From: Colocasia esculenta
Lineage: Eukaryota; Streptophyta; Magnoliopsida; Alismatales; Araceae
NCBI GenBank assembly: GCA_014218235.1
Contig: CM024759.1
Span: 12,850,712-12,914,711 of the forward strand
Direction: 5' to 3'
DNA length: 64,000 nucleotides
Positions 32,557-45,100 of the stretch are shown piece after piece; the stretch's first letter is position 1, and each line of letters begins with the position of its first letter. The notes under the pieces are model-generated. The model did not search any database, had not been told where the DNA came from, and saw only the letters and a program-made list of their open reading frames with translations. The position numbers were made by a program, and so were the translations under genes.

Positions 32557-33281
32557 ACTCAGTTTGGGGCGCAGTTGGGTCCTTTTGGCATTTGTCAAAA
32601 ACCCTAGTTCTCTCTGAGCAAAACCTGATCTTTGAACCCTGAAATCTGGTGATTGGAGGGTTCTTCCGGCGTTCTTCATCGACTGGAGGGAGTCTGATCG
32701 TCAGGGTGCACATTCCCAACTCCGGCGTGCTTCGAAGATCAACACAGAACCCAGATTTGGAGGAGTTTGGAGAGTCTTTGGCACTAGCCGAGGAGAGCTT
32801 CTTCGACCTAAATCTCCTTTTGTAGATTTTCTCAAAGGCAAGTAAACCTTTCACACCATCCATTCATATTTCTAGTAGGTCCTAGGATATTTTACGGATT
32901 TTATTCGAGTCCTGGAACCCCCCTTCAATCGATTTTATCTGCGTTCAGTCTGTGTTTTGCACAGACAGGAACTTAACGGCAGGATCTCTTGCCGTTAAGA
33001 TCCTAAGTTGGTGGCGCCCTATGTGTTGCCCAGTTGACGAGCCCAGAGGGGGGGTGAATGGGTCTTTTTAAAAATTACTTAGTCAGTACCTGTACTTAAA
33101 ACATACACATAAAGATGTTCTTCAATGAAGGTTAGTATAAACAATAGTCACACAAGAAATCAATCACACAACACAAGGAATTATCCTGGTTCAGACCTCC
33201 TCTCCTTAGGAGTCCTACATCCAGTCCCTGAGCAACAACTCAGGATTCTACTAACAAGGGTACAGTCCCCCTATGGACACT

Positions 33282-33425
33282 ACAACACCCAACTCAGCTG
33301 GTCTTCCTTCACACGAAGGGAACTACAACACCCTGGATACCCCACCAGGTCTTCCTTCACCACAGAAGGGAACTACAACACCCTGGATACCCCACCAGGT
33401 CTTCCTTCACCACAGAAGGGAATAA
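33282..33425. repeat. 58-bp tandem repeat in solo LTR
   Basis: About two and a half units containing AACTACAACACCCTGGATAC and AGGTCTTCCTTCACCACAGA. The apparent ORF over it is a by-product of the repeat. Confidence 0.85.
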
Positions 33426-34139
33426 CACAGTAAATATGAGCAATGAAATCAAGCCCCTAGATCAAGCTTTAACAAGCAACGATCTGAAGCAAAATAACCC
33501 TGAGAGAAGGAGATCTACACAATGGTCTCTCTCAGAACTACACAGGCTCTCTCTCAAGATTTCTATTGCAGCACAGAGAGCTAAAGAGCTTGAGACAGAT
33601 CAGGAATGAGACATTTGGCTCTTGGATTCTCACAGAAGATTTAATTGCTAAGACTTGCTTGTAGTATTCGGTTGTAAGTCTCATAGTTCTTCTGGAGCTA
33701 CTATCTTGTATTTATATCTCCAATTTGAAATGTATTCGTTGAAGTAACCGTTGTCTCTAGCTTTGGTAGACGTTAGACTGCTTGATACTTGGAAGCTTCC
33801 AGTCAACAGTCTTTTATCCATTTGTGCACGCAAAGAGATAGGATCTTCTGGCGTCTATTTGGTCCAACGTTGTATGACAGAATGTCTTTAGGGCCCTGCA
33901 TACATTAAATGCTAGAACAGTAGACAGCTAGGTTGTCTCTTGTTGTCAGTAAACGTTGATGTGAATATTCATCAAAATAGTAATGCCATTTTGCTATATC
34001 TAAAAGATGCATACAGAGTAAGCATGATAATGGACGTTATCGTCTGCATGCATACAGAGATACGTTCAGTCTATATTAAATGCAGAGGTGTCAGAAGGAT
34101 ATGCGTGACGACTTTGACTATTCAATGTTTTGACCAGTA

Positions 34140-34870
34140 GCAAATCGTTGTACATAAGAAGTCGATACATTTATGACTTATGGAATCGTTATGATCAAGT
34201 CAATTCAACTAAATTGATGTAAGACATAACCAAATCGTTATGTTTACTGAAGAAATCGTTGTGGAGAGCAAATCATTGTGTTCAATGAAGAAATCGTTAT
34301 GAACACTTAAGAAATCGTTACATGAAGCAAATCGTTGTGTTCAATGAAGAAATCAGTATGAACACTTAAGAATCGTTGCATGAAGCAAATCGTTATGTTC
34401 AATGAAGAAATCGTTATGAACACTTAAGAAATCATTGCATGAAGCAAATCGTTGTGTTCAATGAAGAATCGTTATGAACACTTAAGAAATCGTTGCATGA
34501 AGTAAATCGTTGTGTTTAATGAAGAAATCGTTATGAACTCTAAAGAAATTGATGCGCAAAGTAAATCGTTATGATGACTAAAGGAATCGTTGCGATGAGC
34601 AAATCGTTACGATGACTAAAGGGATCGTTGCGATGAGCAAATCGTTACGATGACTAAAGGAATCGTTGCAATGAGCAAATCGTTACGATGACTAAAGGAA
34701 TCGTTGCGATGAGTAAATCGTTATGATGTCTTAAGGAATCCTTGTGATGAGCAAATCGTTACGAACGATTCCTGTTTAACTTTAAACGATGCTTCAGATT
34801 ATGAAGAAATCGTTAAGGCACTTAAGAAATCGTTATGATGAAATCTTTACAGTTCTACTGAAATCGTTGT
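34140..34870. repeat. U3 array of AAATCGTTRYG units in solo LTR
   Basis: More than 25 copies of AATCGTT-type words occur. A ~60-base higher-order unit spans 34265-34520, and a ~40-base unit (AAATCGTTACGATGACTAAA...) spans 34560-34760. Confidence 0.85.
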
Positions 34871-37198
34871 AGCATAAGAAAAATCGATGTGGACTTAGAG
34901 AAATTTCATGCTGAACTTAATATTGCTTCAGAAAGGTAATACTTACCAAATTTGCTTGATTTTCCTGTAGTATTTCCTGTGCTCAAGACTTATGGAATAT
35001 GTGTTAGTAATCTTTGACATGGTTTTGTTAATCATCAAAATAAATATATAATAATTAAAATTATATGAGAACAAACTGATCATCACTATGTTGACGTTAA
35101 CATGGGTAAACGACTACCCCATTGCCGCCAAGTTCTTCAGACAGTGACAGAATGCTTGTTTATCTATAAATGATCTATTTTTTGGATTTCTGCGCATGAG
35201 GATATAATGTAAAAGTGACACGCTATATAATACCATTATTGGATCATGTTGTGCAAATTTTATGAATTTCTGTGGAATACCTATTATCTGAAATTTCTGA
35301 AATGCATGTTAAACAGGTTTAATCTTGTAAATTTCGGTTTATGTGATTCACGTGGAGTTTGAATTGCATAGAATTTCTGCACAATGCTAATAGATGTCAG
35401 ATCATACCACAAAAATTTGGAGATTTTCTACTATTTGTGTAAATAGTTAAAATTCCTGAACTGTAAAACAGTAAGTATGCATAATTAGTTTTGAAGCTCC
35501 ATTAAATTGTACGATGCCAGATAAATTCTCAAAAATTGTATACAGTATCATGACGGTTGGAAACAAAATTTTGAACATAGAAATATGTATGTGTCCCTGT
35601 GTACCATGTTTAACTGAGTACTTGCTAAAATAGGCAGAATGCATGTTTTAATTACCATAAATTGTGTATAATTGAAAATTGTGAAATTCGGTATGCATGA
35701 TGCTTTACCTGTAAATGGCGTGTGGTTAAATTTTCATGTAAATCTAACAACAGTAGGTACTTATTTCACTAATTCATGAGAAAATGGCCAATTTAAACAT
35801 ACTTAATGTAAATTGTGATAAATTAGATAATTTCAGTATGATTAAGATTTTGTTATGGTTAGTTAAATTATGTAAACAGTAGTACCATGATTAGGTAAAT
35901 CTGAACCATATGTTATTGTGTAAGCATGAAATAGATGTGGTAAATTGTGTACTAAGTGTGAGTTTAAAAGTGGAAAATGTGTAAATGTGCTAAGGGTGAC
36001 ACTGCTACCTTAGAGGGCTATGGAACTGTACCGTAGTAAAGTCCCTACGGGAAGGTTTTATGTGTGTGAAAATCCCATGGGCATTGGGATAAAATCCTGG
36101 AGGTGGACAAGTACCGCTGGTTAGGGTGGAGAGTGCTTCTCCCGGTTCTACGCAGTAACTAAGATTTATCACTGTAATGCCTAGATAATAGATATGTGTG
36201 TGATGTGACAAGTGTGTGTCCTTCTAGAGGTGGTTTGGACTATGTGTCACGGCATATAATGATAATAATGTGAACTTGTGTATGTGAAAAGTAAATGTGT
36301 AAATCGCGTAATGAATAAATGAACATGTGGATATGTGAATTAGTATGAGGATATGTGAAATGGTAATTGTGTTTATAAATGCGTTATAATTTTGACAAGC
36401 ATATTATGTTTATAAATATGTCATTCATGTGGAAAATACTTAGAATCCATGATAGGAACATTTCATCGCTTATGCATAAACTACATGCTTAAATTACTAT
36501 TGCGTTGCAACGTATGTGACATGAAAGGTGAACTAAGGATTATATGTGAAAGAATGTGTAGAAAGCTTGTGATAGGTTTATTATTGTATGAACATAAACT
36601 ATGTACCATGTGTCATGAGATTGATAGAAGTATCATGTAGGCTTTCTTTTCAGATTTGCTTAATCCATGCTACATGTACTAGTGAAGTTTAAATGAGTAT
36701 AATGTCGTATGATGTATGTATGCTTAATGTGTGGGAAGTTACTTGCTGAGTCTCGTAGACTCACTCTTGCTTCGGCGTATAGGTGCAGATATCTCCACTT
36801 CCTTGGAGGAGACAGTTAGGAGCGACTCCGAGTGTGAGGAGTAGCATCTTCCGTGGAGATTTACTTTTGTACTTCACTTACATAGTATGTAATAAGAGAG
36901 GACTTGTATTATGTGGAGATCATGTAATTTATTTAGTTGCAAGATGTGGACAATGTAATAGTTTAATTTCTCAGTTATGAACTATTTTATTTCCTTGTTA
37001 TATAGACTGTGTATAAGTGATGATGAGATGGATACGAGATTTATCTCCAGTTCTTTCTATTCCGCTATTATGTGTTATATTTGTGTACATTTCAGTCTAT
37101 TGTATATGTGCTGGGTAAATGTCCCACTGTAGCGGCACTCATTATATCGATGTAGGTTGGTATAGCCGTACCGGTATAAAGAGGGTCGTTACAGAGAT

Positions 37199-37210
37199 TG
37201 GTATCAGAGA
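37199..37210 (+). other. Primer-binding site, copy 1
   Basis: TGGTATCAGAGA, five bases after the LTR. Met-tRNA type. Confidence 0.85.
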
Positions 37211-37574
37211 CCCAAGCTGAAATTGTATATAAATATGCATGTACCATCATCTTCATTATATGCTAAGTTTGTATAGATTGTCCACATAATTAAGAATATG
37301 GTTAGGAAATTTGATAGCTTAGTCCTTAATTAAGATTGAATCTTTTGCAGTTATGGCTTCACGTGGTAGGCGTGGTAGTGTCCCTGCTCGTGAGAGTGAG
37401 CAGAGGAGAGAGGAGAGGAATGAACAGAGGAATGAGCAGCAGGCCCCAGCACCTCAGGGTCCTGTGCTTCCTCCACAGCCACCAGTAGACTATGAAGTGT
37501 TCATGCAAGGTCTAGTGCAGGCCATGCAGACGCAGGCCCACACCCAGGCTGCACTCCAGGCTCAGCAGGCTCAG

Positions 37575-37668
37575 GTTAGAACGATAGACAGAGTAGTCTG
37601 TTTTACTTGATGATATGTTTATTATGTTGCTATGCTATATGTGTTGCTTATGATGTTTGTTGTGGCAG
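37575..37668 (+). other. Intron-like insertion 1 in gag, copy 1
   Basis: 94 bases, CAG|GTTAGA at the left and GTGGCAG|GCT at the right, T-rich inside. Removal joins CAG to GCT in phase 0 and gives the Gln-Ala-Gln series usual for this gag. It contains stops, so it must be removed or is harmful. Confidence 0.6.
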
Positions 37669-37869
37669 GCTCAAGTGCCAGTTCCCCAGGCTCAGGACCA
37701 TGGTGGACCCTCCATCATGGAACGGTTCAAGAGGATGTCGCCACCCTCTTTTAAGGGGGAGAGCGATCCATTGTTAGCTGAGAGCTGGTTGAGGGAGATC
37801 GAGAAGATCTTCCGAGCTATTAGGTGTGCCGACGATGACAGGGTCACTTTAGCCACCTACATGCTACAG

Positions 37870-37947
37870 GTATGTGTTGTATAATTGTGCATTTAGTTTC
37901 TTTGAGTTTAGAGTATTTGGTTTAGTCTTTATGAGTGGTTTTGGCAA
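37870..37947 (+). other. Intron-like insertion 2 in gag, copy 1
   Basis: 78 bases starting CAG|GTATGT, an ideal donor. The right end that keeps the family reading frame (LQ-ER-ANVWW) is GGCAA|GAG, one base from a GGCAG acceptor. An AG two to three bases on could serve instead. Confidence 0.5.
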
Positions 37948-38568
37948 GAGCGAGCCAACGTGTGGTGGTCCTCATTGCTACGTACCAGGTTCGAGGATGG
38001 TGCTGTGGAGATTGGTTGGGACGAGTTTGTGAGGCTTTTCCGAGCCAAGTTTGTTCCGGAGCACATCCAGGACAAGATGGAGCAGGAGTTCCTCTCTTTG
38101 ACTCAGGGCTCCATGACCGTACTGGAGTACGAGGCCAGGTTTGCCGAGCTATCTAAGTATGCCCCGCATATTGTAGCTAATGAGCGCAGAAAGGCGAAAA
38201 AGTTCGTGATGGGTCTGAGGCCATCGCTGAGGACGAGGTTGGTGGCTTTTGACCATCGTACCCTCGATGAGGCCCTCAGCGCAGCATGTCGGCAGGAGGG
38301 AGAGATGGAGCAGTATTTGGAGGAGAAGAAGGCTTCTCAAAAGAGGCCTGCAGCTCCGTTCCAGAGGCAGGGGAAGAAGAAGGCGGCACATCAGTCACCG
38401 CAGTTTCCCACGGCATCGGGCAGTCGTCAGGTATCTTCTCAGCTTTCCCCCAATGGCAAGAAGGAGTGTCCTCATTGTGGGAGGGCGCATGGTGGTTCGG
38501 AATGTTGGAAGTTGGCGGGGAAGTGTTTGAAGTGCGGGAGCAGCGAGCATAGGATCAAGGATTGACCC

Positions 38569-41500
38569 ATGCTTCAGCAGGGAGCTCAGCGTGGAGCGGC
38601 ACCAGCCCCAGTTGCAGCAGCAGTGCCAGCGACAAAACGACCAGGGAGACCTCGAGCCCCAGCTCGAGTGTTTGCGTTAGCTCGTGAGGACGCCGAGCAG
38701 GTGGATCATGTCTCCAAAGGTACGGTTTTGTTCTTAGGTGTGCATGCTCGGGTTTTGTTTGATACGGGTGCTACTCACTCGTTCATTCTGAGCATTTTGC
38801 TAGGTAGTTAGCCTTAGAGTCAGGGATAGAGTCTGAGGATTTAGAAGTCCCTTTGTCTGTGTGCACACCTGCGGGTACGGTATCGACTAGGAAGTGTATT
38901 CCTTCTTTACGGTGTGCATTGAAGATAGAGTTTTAGAAGGGTGTTTCTTCTTGCTTAAGATGAAGGACTACGATGTTTCTTGGTCTGGACTGGCTAGAGG
39001 AGCACTATGCACTGGTGGATTGTCGTGGGAAGAAGATTGTTTTCCGCATTCCTGGTGAGAATGATTTTCTCATCCTTTGCTAAGGAACTTGGCAGGGAAG
39101 TTGTCATCTCTGCCATGAGGGCGATGAGAATGGTGAACAAGGGTTGTGACGCTTTTCTTGCCAGTGTGGTATTAGTACCCAAGGCTGATGAGTCACTTAC
39201 TCTTGTGGAGATTGATGTAGTGCGGGAGTTTCCAGATGTTTTTCCTGATGATTTATCTGGATTACCACCGGCTAGAGAGATAGAGTTCACTCTAGAGTTG
39301 CTTCCAGGCACCTCTCCTATCTCGAAGGCACCTTATCGGATGGCACCTGCGAAATTAGCTGAGCTGAGGAAGCAGTTGTAGGATCTGTTAGATAAGGGAT
39401 TCATTCGCCTTAGCGTTTCCCCTTGGGGCGCACCTGTCTATTCGTGAAGAAGAAGGATGGGTCACTTAGGTTATGCATCGATTATAGAAAGCTAAACCAA
39501 GTGACGGTGAAGAACAGGTATCCCTTACCTCAGATTGATGATTTGTTTGACCAGCTGCAAAATACATCAGTCTTTTCTAAAATTGATTTGCGATCTGGTT
39601 ATCATCAGTTGAGGATTAGGAGTGAGGATGTGTCCAAGACGGCGTTTAGAACCGTTATGGACATTATGAGTTTTTGGTCCTTCCTTTTGGTCTGACCAAT
39701 GCCTCTGCAACGTTCATGGATCTCATGAACAGGGTATTTAGACCTTATCTAGATGGTTTCGTTGTAGTTTTCATTGATGATGTGTTGGTCTATTCTCCGG
39801 ATGAGACTACACACCGTCAGCATTTGAGGGTAGTGTTGGAAGTTCTTCGTGAGCACAAACTGTATGCAAAGTTCAGCAAGTGTGATTTTTGGTTGCGCGA
39901 GGTTCATTTCCTTGGGCATGTTATCTCCGGTGCTGGAGTAGCGGTTGATCCAGCGAAGGTCCAGGCTGTTATGGATTGGGAGATTCCCAAGACCCCTTCA
40001 AAGATTTGGAGTTTCCTTGGTTTGGCGAGTTATTATCGGCGATTCATTGAAGGATTTTCATCCATCACCGCCCCATTGACTCAGCTAACTAGAAAGGGGG
40101 TGAAGTTTGTCTGGTCCGAGGAATGTGAGAGTAGTTTTCAATTATTGAAGACTAAGCTCACTTCGGCTCATGTATTAGTTTTGCCGAGTGGTGTAGAGGG
40201 TTTTGCTATCTACACGGATGCATCTCGGATTGGCCTTGGCTGTGTATTGATGCAGCAAGGAAGGGTAGTAGCATATGCGTCTCGTCAATTGAAGGAGAGC
40301 ATGAGCGAAACTATCCGACTCATGATTTGGAGCTTGCGGCAGTGGTGCATGCACTGAAGATCTAGAGACACTATTTATGGTGTCAGATTTGAGGTGTTCA
40401 CTGACCACAAGAGTCTAAAGTATCTTTTCTCCCAAAAGGAATTAAACCTGAGGCAGAGAAGATGGATTGAGTCCTGAAGGACTATGACTTCGACCTCCAG
40501 TATCATCCTGGAAAGGCGAATGTTGTAGCAGATGCCCTTAGTAGGAAGAGGTCATCTCTCCAGCAGGATTGGAAGATGTTGGAGGATGTGGCGTGTGCGA
40601 TGACTGAGTTAGAGCCATCTTTGTGTTAGGCTTTTGTAGCTCAGTTGTCCATTAGGTCTTCAGTGTTGGATGAGGTGATCGAGCAACAAAAAACCGACCC
40701 TAGACTCCAAGAGTTAGTGGGCAAGGTAGGCATTGCTCGTGATGAGGATGGTGTGATTAGATTCTATCACCGTGTTTGTGTTCCAGACATCGTGGATGTC
40801 CGTGAGCATGTATTAGCAGAGGCTCATAGGTCTAGATTCTCTATTCATCCGGGTAACACTAAGATGTACCAGGATTTGAAGAGATCTTTTTGGTGGTCTG
40901 GCATGAAGAAAGATGTAGCGGAGTATGTGTCTAGATGTCTTGTGTGCCAGCAAGTGAAGGCAAAGCGGCAGCGACCATCTGGGCTTATGCAGAAGATGGA
41001 GATTCCAGTATGGAAGTGGGAAGTTGTCACTATGGATTTTGTTGGGTTGCCTCGATCTAGACGAGGTAATGACTCGATTTGGGTAGTGGTAGATAGATTC
41101 TCGAAGACTGCGCATTTCTACCCATGAAGAAGAAGCAGTCAGTAGAGGGTTTAGCTAGATTGTATATTAGTAAAATTATTAGATTGCATGGTGTGCCGAA
41201 GTCGATCATTTCAGATCGGGATCCGAGATTTACTTCAAGGCTGTGGAAGGGTCTTCAGGATGCGTTAGGTTCAGAGTTGAAGCTCAGTTCGGCGTTTCAT
41301 CCCTAGACAAATGGACAGTCCGAGCGGACTATCCAATGCTCGACGATATGTTGAGGGCGTGTGTTTTAGATTGGAAGGATGATTGGGAGTGCCATTTACC
41401 TCTTGTGGAGTTCGCATATAACAACAGTTTCCATGTGAGTATTGGTATGGCTCCATTTGAGGCGTTGTATGGTAGGCCTTGCATATCTCCTTTATGTTGG

Positions 41501-42063
41501 GAGGAGACTGGTGATAGGCAGCTGATTGGTCCGGAGTTAGTTCAGGAGACTTCGGATAAAGTCCAGCTGATTAGGAAGAGGCTTGTTGGCACAGGATAGG
41601 CAGAAGAGTTATGCCGACAACAGAAGAAAGGATTTGGAGTTTGAGGTAGGTGAGCATGTCTTTTTGAAGATTTCGCCTACTCGAGGTAGTTAGAGATTGG
41701 CAGACATAGTAAGTTAAGTCCTAGATTCATGGGCCGTATGAGATTCTCAGACGATTGGGCAATGTGGCATATGAGCTAGCTTTACCCCCAGTGTTAGCTA
41801 GTGTTCATCCTGTTTTTCACATATCCATGCTCAGAAGGTATGTCAGAGATCCATCTCATGTTATTAGCCACGAGCCAGTGGAGATCCAGCTAGATCTTTC
41901 TTATGTGGAGCAACCAGTAGCTATTCTTGACCGAAAGGTTCAGCATCTCCGGAACAAGAGCATTGCGTCGGTGAAGGTATTATGGCGCAACTTCTCACGA
42001 GAGGAGGCTACTTGGGAGCTTGAGGAGGCAATGAAGAAGAAGTATCCTCAGTTGTTGGACTAG
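38569..42063 (+). pseudogene. Tekay-like pol, copy 1
   Basis: In order: aspartic protease (FDTGATHS, 38758-38778); RT (FVKKKDGSLRLCIDYRKLNQ near 39440; catalytic FIDD 39770-39781; LHFLGHVIS-type end); RNase H (IYTDASRIGLGCVL near 40210, PGKANVVADALSRK to 40540); integrase zinc part (HRSRFSIHPGN ... CLVCQQVKAKR, 40828-40970); catalytic core (TMDFV near 41033, ISDRDPRF near 41210, TNGQSE near 41307); chromodomain-like tail (FSREEATWELEEAMKKKYPQ). Stops TAG at 38815, 39379, 40363, 40627 and 41304, plus several one-base frameshifts, break it. The five TAGs also occur in copy 2. Confidence 0.9.
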
Positions 42064-42090
42064 TGTCAGTCTAACTTCGAGGACGAAGTT

Positions 42091-42109
42091 TCTTTAAGGG
42101 GAGAGAGGG
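42091..42109 (+). other. Polypurine tract, copy 1
   Basis: AAGGGGAGAGAGGG just before the middle LTR. Confidence 0.8.
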
Positions 42110-45100
42110 TGTAAGGCCCTAGATTTTGATCTCTTGCTTAGGTGTTTGGTTGTGTGAGAATTGATGTTTATTTGTGTGTAGTTATGTATATATATGTATG
42201 TATATACATATTAGTGAGTATTGTATATATAGATGTATATTTGTTAAGTTATTAATTGTATTATATATTTATTGCATGAATAGTACTAATTTTATAAAGT
42301 ATACTTTGTATGGTTATATATATGTATTGAGTAAGTATGTTTTCCTATTGTTTTAAGTTCTGTGCAGATGACCTGTTGGCGTCAACATGAGTGACGTTCA
42401 TGGTGAGTTAGCGGCCACATCGATGGACGCCAACTTCATATTGGCGGTCAGTGATGTTGACGTTAACCTCCCAGATCTGTTGCGATTTCAGGTCTAGAAA
42501 CATCTCTGAAAATGTCGCCCTTAGTTTAGGAACTGTCCCCCAACGGTAACCTAGCCTACCCAAGCGCGTCTCCAACCCTTTACCCTATAAAAGACTCAGT
42601 TTAGGGCGCAGTTGGGTCCTTTTGCCATTTGTCAAAAACCCTAGTTCTCTCTGAGCAAAACTCGATCTTTGAACCCTGAAATCTGGTGATTGGAGGCTTC
42701 TTCCGGCATTCTACATCGACTGGGAGGGAGTCTGATCGTCAGGGTGCACCTTCCCAACTCGGCGTGCTTTGAAGATCAACACAGACCCAGATTTGAAGGA
42801 GTTTGGAGACTCTTTGGCACTGGCCGAGGAGAGCTTCTTCGACCCAAATCTCCTTTTGTAGATTTTCTCAAAGGCAAGTAAACCCTTCACATCATCCATT
42901 CATATTTCTAATAGGTCCTAGGATATTTTACGGATTTTATTCAAGTCCTGGAACCCCCCTTCAATCGATTTTATTTGCATTCAGTCTGTGTTTTGCACAT
43001 ACAGAAACTTAACGGCAGGATCTCTTGTCGTTAAGATCCTAAGTTGGAGGCGCCCTATGTTGCCGTTAACATGGGTAAACGACTACCCCATTGCTGCCAA
43101 GTTCTTCAGATAGTGACAGAATGCCTGTTTATCTCTAAATGATCTATTTTTCAGATTTCTGCGCATGAGGATATATGTAAAAGTGATACGCTATATAATA
43201 CCATTATTGGATCATGCTGTGCAAATTTTATGAATTTCTGTGGAATACTTTATTTATCTGAAATTTCTGAAATGCATGTTAAACAGTTTTTTAATCTTGT
43301 AAATTTCGGTTTATGTGATTCACGTGGAGTTTGAATTGCATAGAATTTCTGCACAATGCTAATAGATGTCAGATCATACCACAAAAATTTGGAGATTTTC
43401 TACTATTGTGTAAATAGTTAAAATTCCTGAACTGTAAAACAGTAAGTATGCATAATAGTTTTTGAAGCTCCATTAAATTGTACGATGCCAGATAATTTCT
43501 CAACATTGTATACAGTATCATGACGGGTGGAAACAAAATTTTGAACATAGAATATGTGTGTCCCTGTGTACCATGTTTACTGAGTACTTGCTAAAATAGG
43601 CAGAATGCATGTTTTAATTACCATAAATTGTGTATAATTTTGAAAATTGTGAAATTCGGTATGCATGATGCTTTACCTGTAATGGCGTGTGGTTAATTTT
43701 TCATGTAATCTAACAACAGTAGGTACTTATTTCACTAATTCATCTGAAAATGGGCCAATTAAACATACTGTAAGTAATTGTGATAAATAGATTAATTTCA
43801 GTATGATTAAGATGTGTTATGGTTAGTTAAATTATGTAAAAGTAGTACCATGATTAGGTAAATCTGAACCATATGTTATTGTGGTAAGCATGAATAGATG
43901 TGGTAATGTGTACTAAGTGTGAGTTTAAAAGTGGAAAATGTGTAAATGTGCTAATGGGTGACACTGCTACCTTAGAGGGCTATGGAACTGTACCGTAGTA
44001 AAGTCCCTACGGGAAGGTTTTTATATGGTGTGAAAATCCCATGGGCATTGGGATAAAATCCTGGAGGTGGACAGTACCGCTGGTTAGGGTGGAGAGTGCT
44101 TCTCCCGGTTCTAACGCAGTAACTAAGATTATCACTGTAATGCCTAGATAATAGATATGTGTGTGATGTGACAAGTGTGTGTCCTTCTAGAGGTGGTTTG
44201 GACTATGTGTCACGGCTAATATATATGTGTAAATAATAATGTAAAATATAATGGGAACTGTGTATGTGAAAGTACATGTGTAAATCGCGTAATGAATATA
44301 ATGAACATGTGGATATGTGAATTAGTATGAGGATATTGTGAAATGGTAATTGTGTTTATAAATGCGTTATAATTTTGACAAGCATATTATGTTTATAAAT
44401 ATGTCATTCATGTGGAAAATATTAGAATCCATGATAGGAACATTCATCGGTATGCAAAACTACATGCTTAAACTTACTATGCGTTGCAACGTTATGTGAC
44501 ATGAAAGTGAACTAAGGATTATATGTGAAAGAATGTGTAGAAAGTTGGATAGGTTATTATTGTATGAACATAAACTATGTACCATGTGTCATGAGATTGA
44601 TAGAAGTATCATGAGGCTTTCTTTTCAGATTTGCTTAATCCATGCTCATGTTAATAGTGAAGTTGGTAAATGAGTATAATGTCGTATGAGTATGTATGCT
44701 AATGTGTGGGAAGTTACTTGCTGAGTCTCGTAGACTCACTCTTGCTTCGGCGTATAGGTGCAGATATCTCCACTCCTGGAGGAGACAGTTAGGAGCGACT
44801 CCGAGTGTGAGGAGTAGCATCTTCCGTGGGATTTACTTTTGTACTTCACTTACATAGTATGTAATAAGAGAGGACTTGTTTATGTGGAGATCATGTAATT
44901 TTTAGTTGCAAGATGTGGACAATGTAATAGTTTAATTTCTCAGTTATGAACTATTTTATTTCCTTGTTATATAGACTGTGTATAGTGTGATGATGATGGA
45001 ATACGAGATTTATCTCCAGTTCTTTTATTCCGCTATTATGTGTTATATTTGTGTAAATTTCAGTCTATTGTATAGTGCTGGGTAAATGTCCACTGTAGCG

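Larger units (their letters stand above)
33024..35085 (-). mobile_element. Solo Sirevirus-like LTR nested in the gypsy LTR
   Basis: It begins TGTTGCCCAG on the plus strand and ends GATCATCA, and is flanked by CTATG on both sides (33019-33023, 35086-35090). The uninterrupted gypsy LTRs have a single CTATG here. It has the GAGGGGGGGTGAATGGG word near its start, a minus-strand TATA-like ATATAAATA (33709-33717), a 58-bp tandem repeat and a long U3 array. With no internal sequence, it is a solo LTR from LTR-LTR recombination. Confidence 0.9.
32056..37193 (+). mobile_element. First LTR of the composite (with nested solo LTR)
   Basis: It runs TGTAAGGCCCTAG to GGGTCGTTACA. Without the nested element (33024-35085 plus one CTATG) it is about 3.07 kb. 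Its first part differs by substitutions from the other two LTRs. Its last part matches the middle LTR. Confidence 0.9.
37353..38568 (+). pseudogene. Tekay-like gag, copy 1, with two intron-like insertions
   Basis: ATG at 37353 opens MASRGRRGSVPARESEQRRE, then a Gln/Pro-rich N-terminus to 37574. After an insertion at 37575-37668 the gag core continues in frame (HGGPSIMERFKRMSPPSFKG, LREIEKIFRAIRC) to 37869. After a second insertion at 37870-37947 it resumes with ANVWWSSLLRTRFEDG. Two zinc knuckles end it: CPHCGRAHGGSEC (from 38467) and CLKCGSSEHRIKD, whose last Cys codon has become a TGA, probably by a lost base (38563-38565). Gag builds the particle and binds RNA. Apart from the insertions and the last Cys, the frame is open. 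Confidence 0.85.

Noticed and set aside
33125..33433. 102-codon ORF with repeats of a 19-residue unit
   Set aside because: It is created by the 58-bp tandem repeat in a solo LTR, with no sign of selection on protein.
34140..34870. CRISPR-like array
   Set aside because: The units are degenerate, spacers are not unique, and this is a plant LTR. It is a U3 minisatellite.
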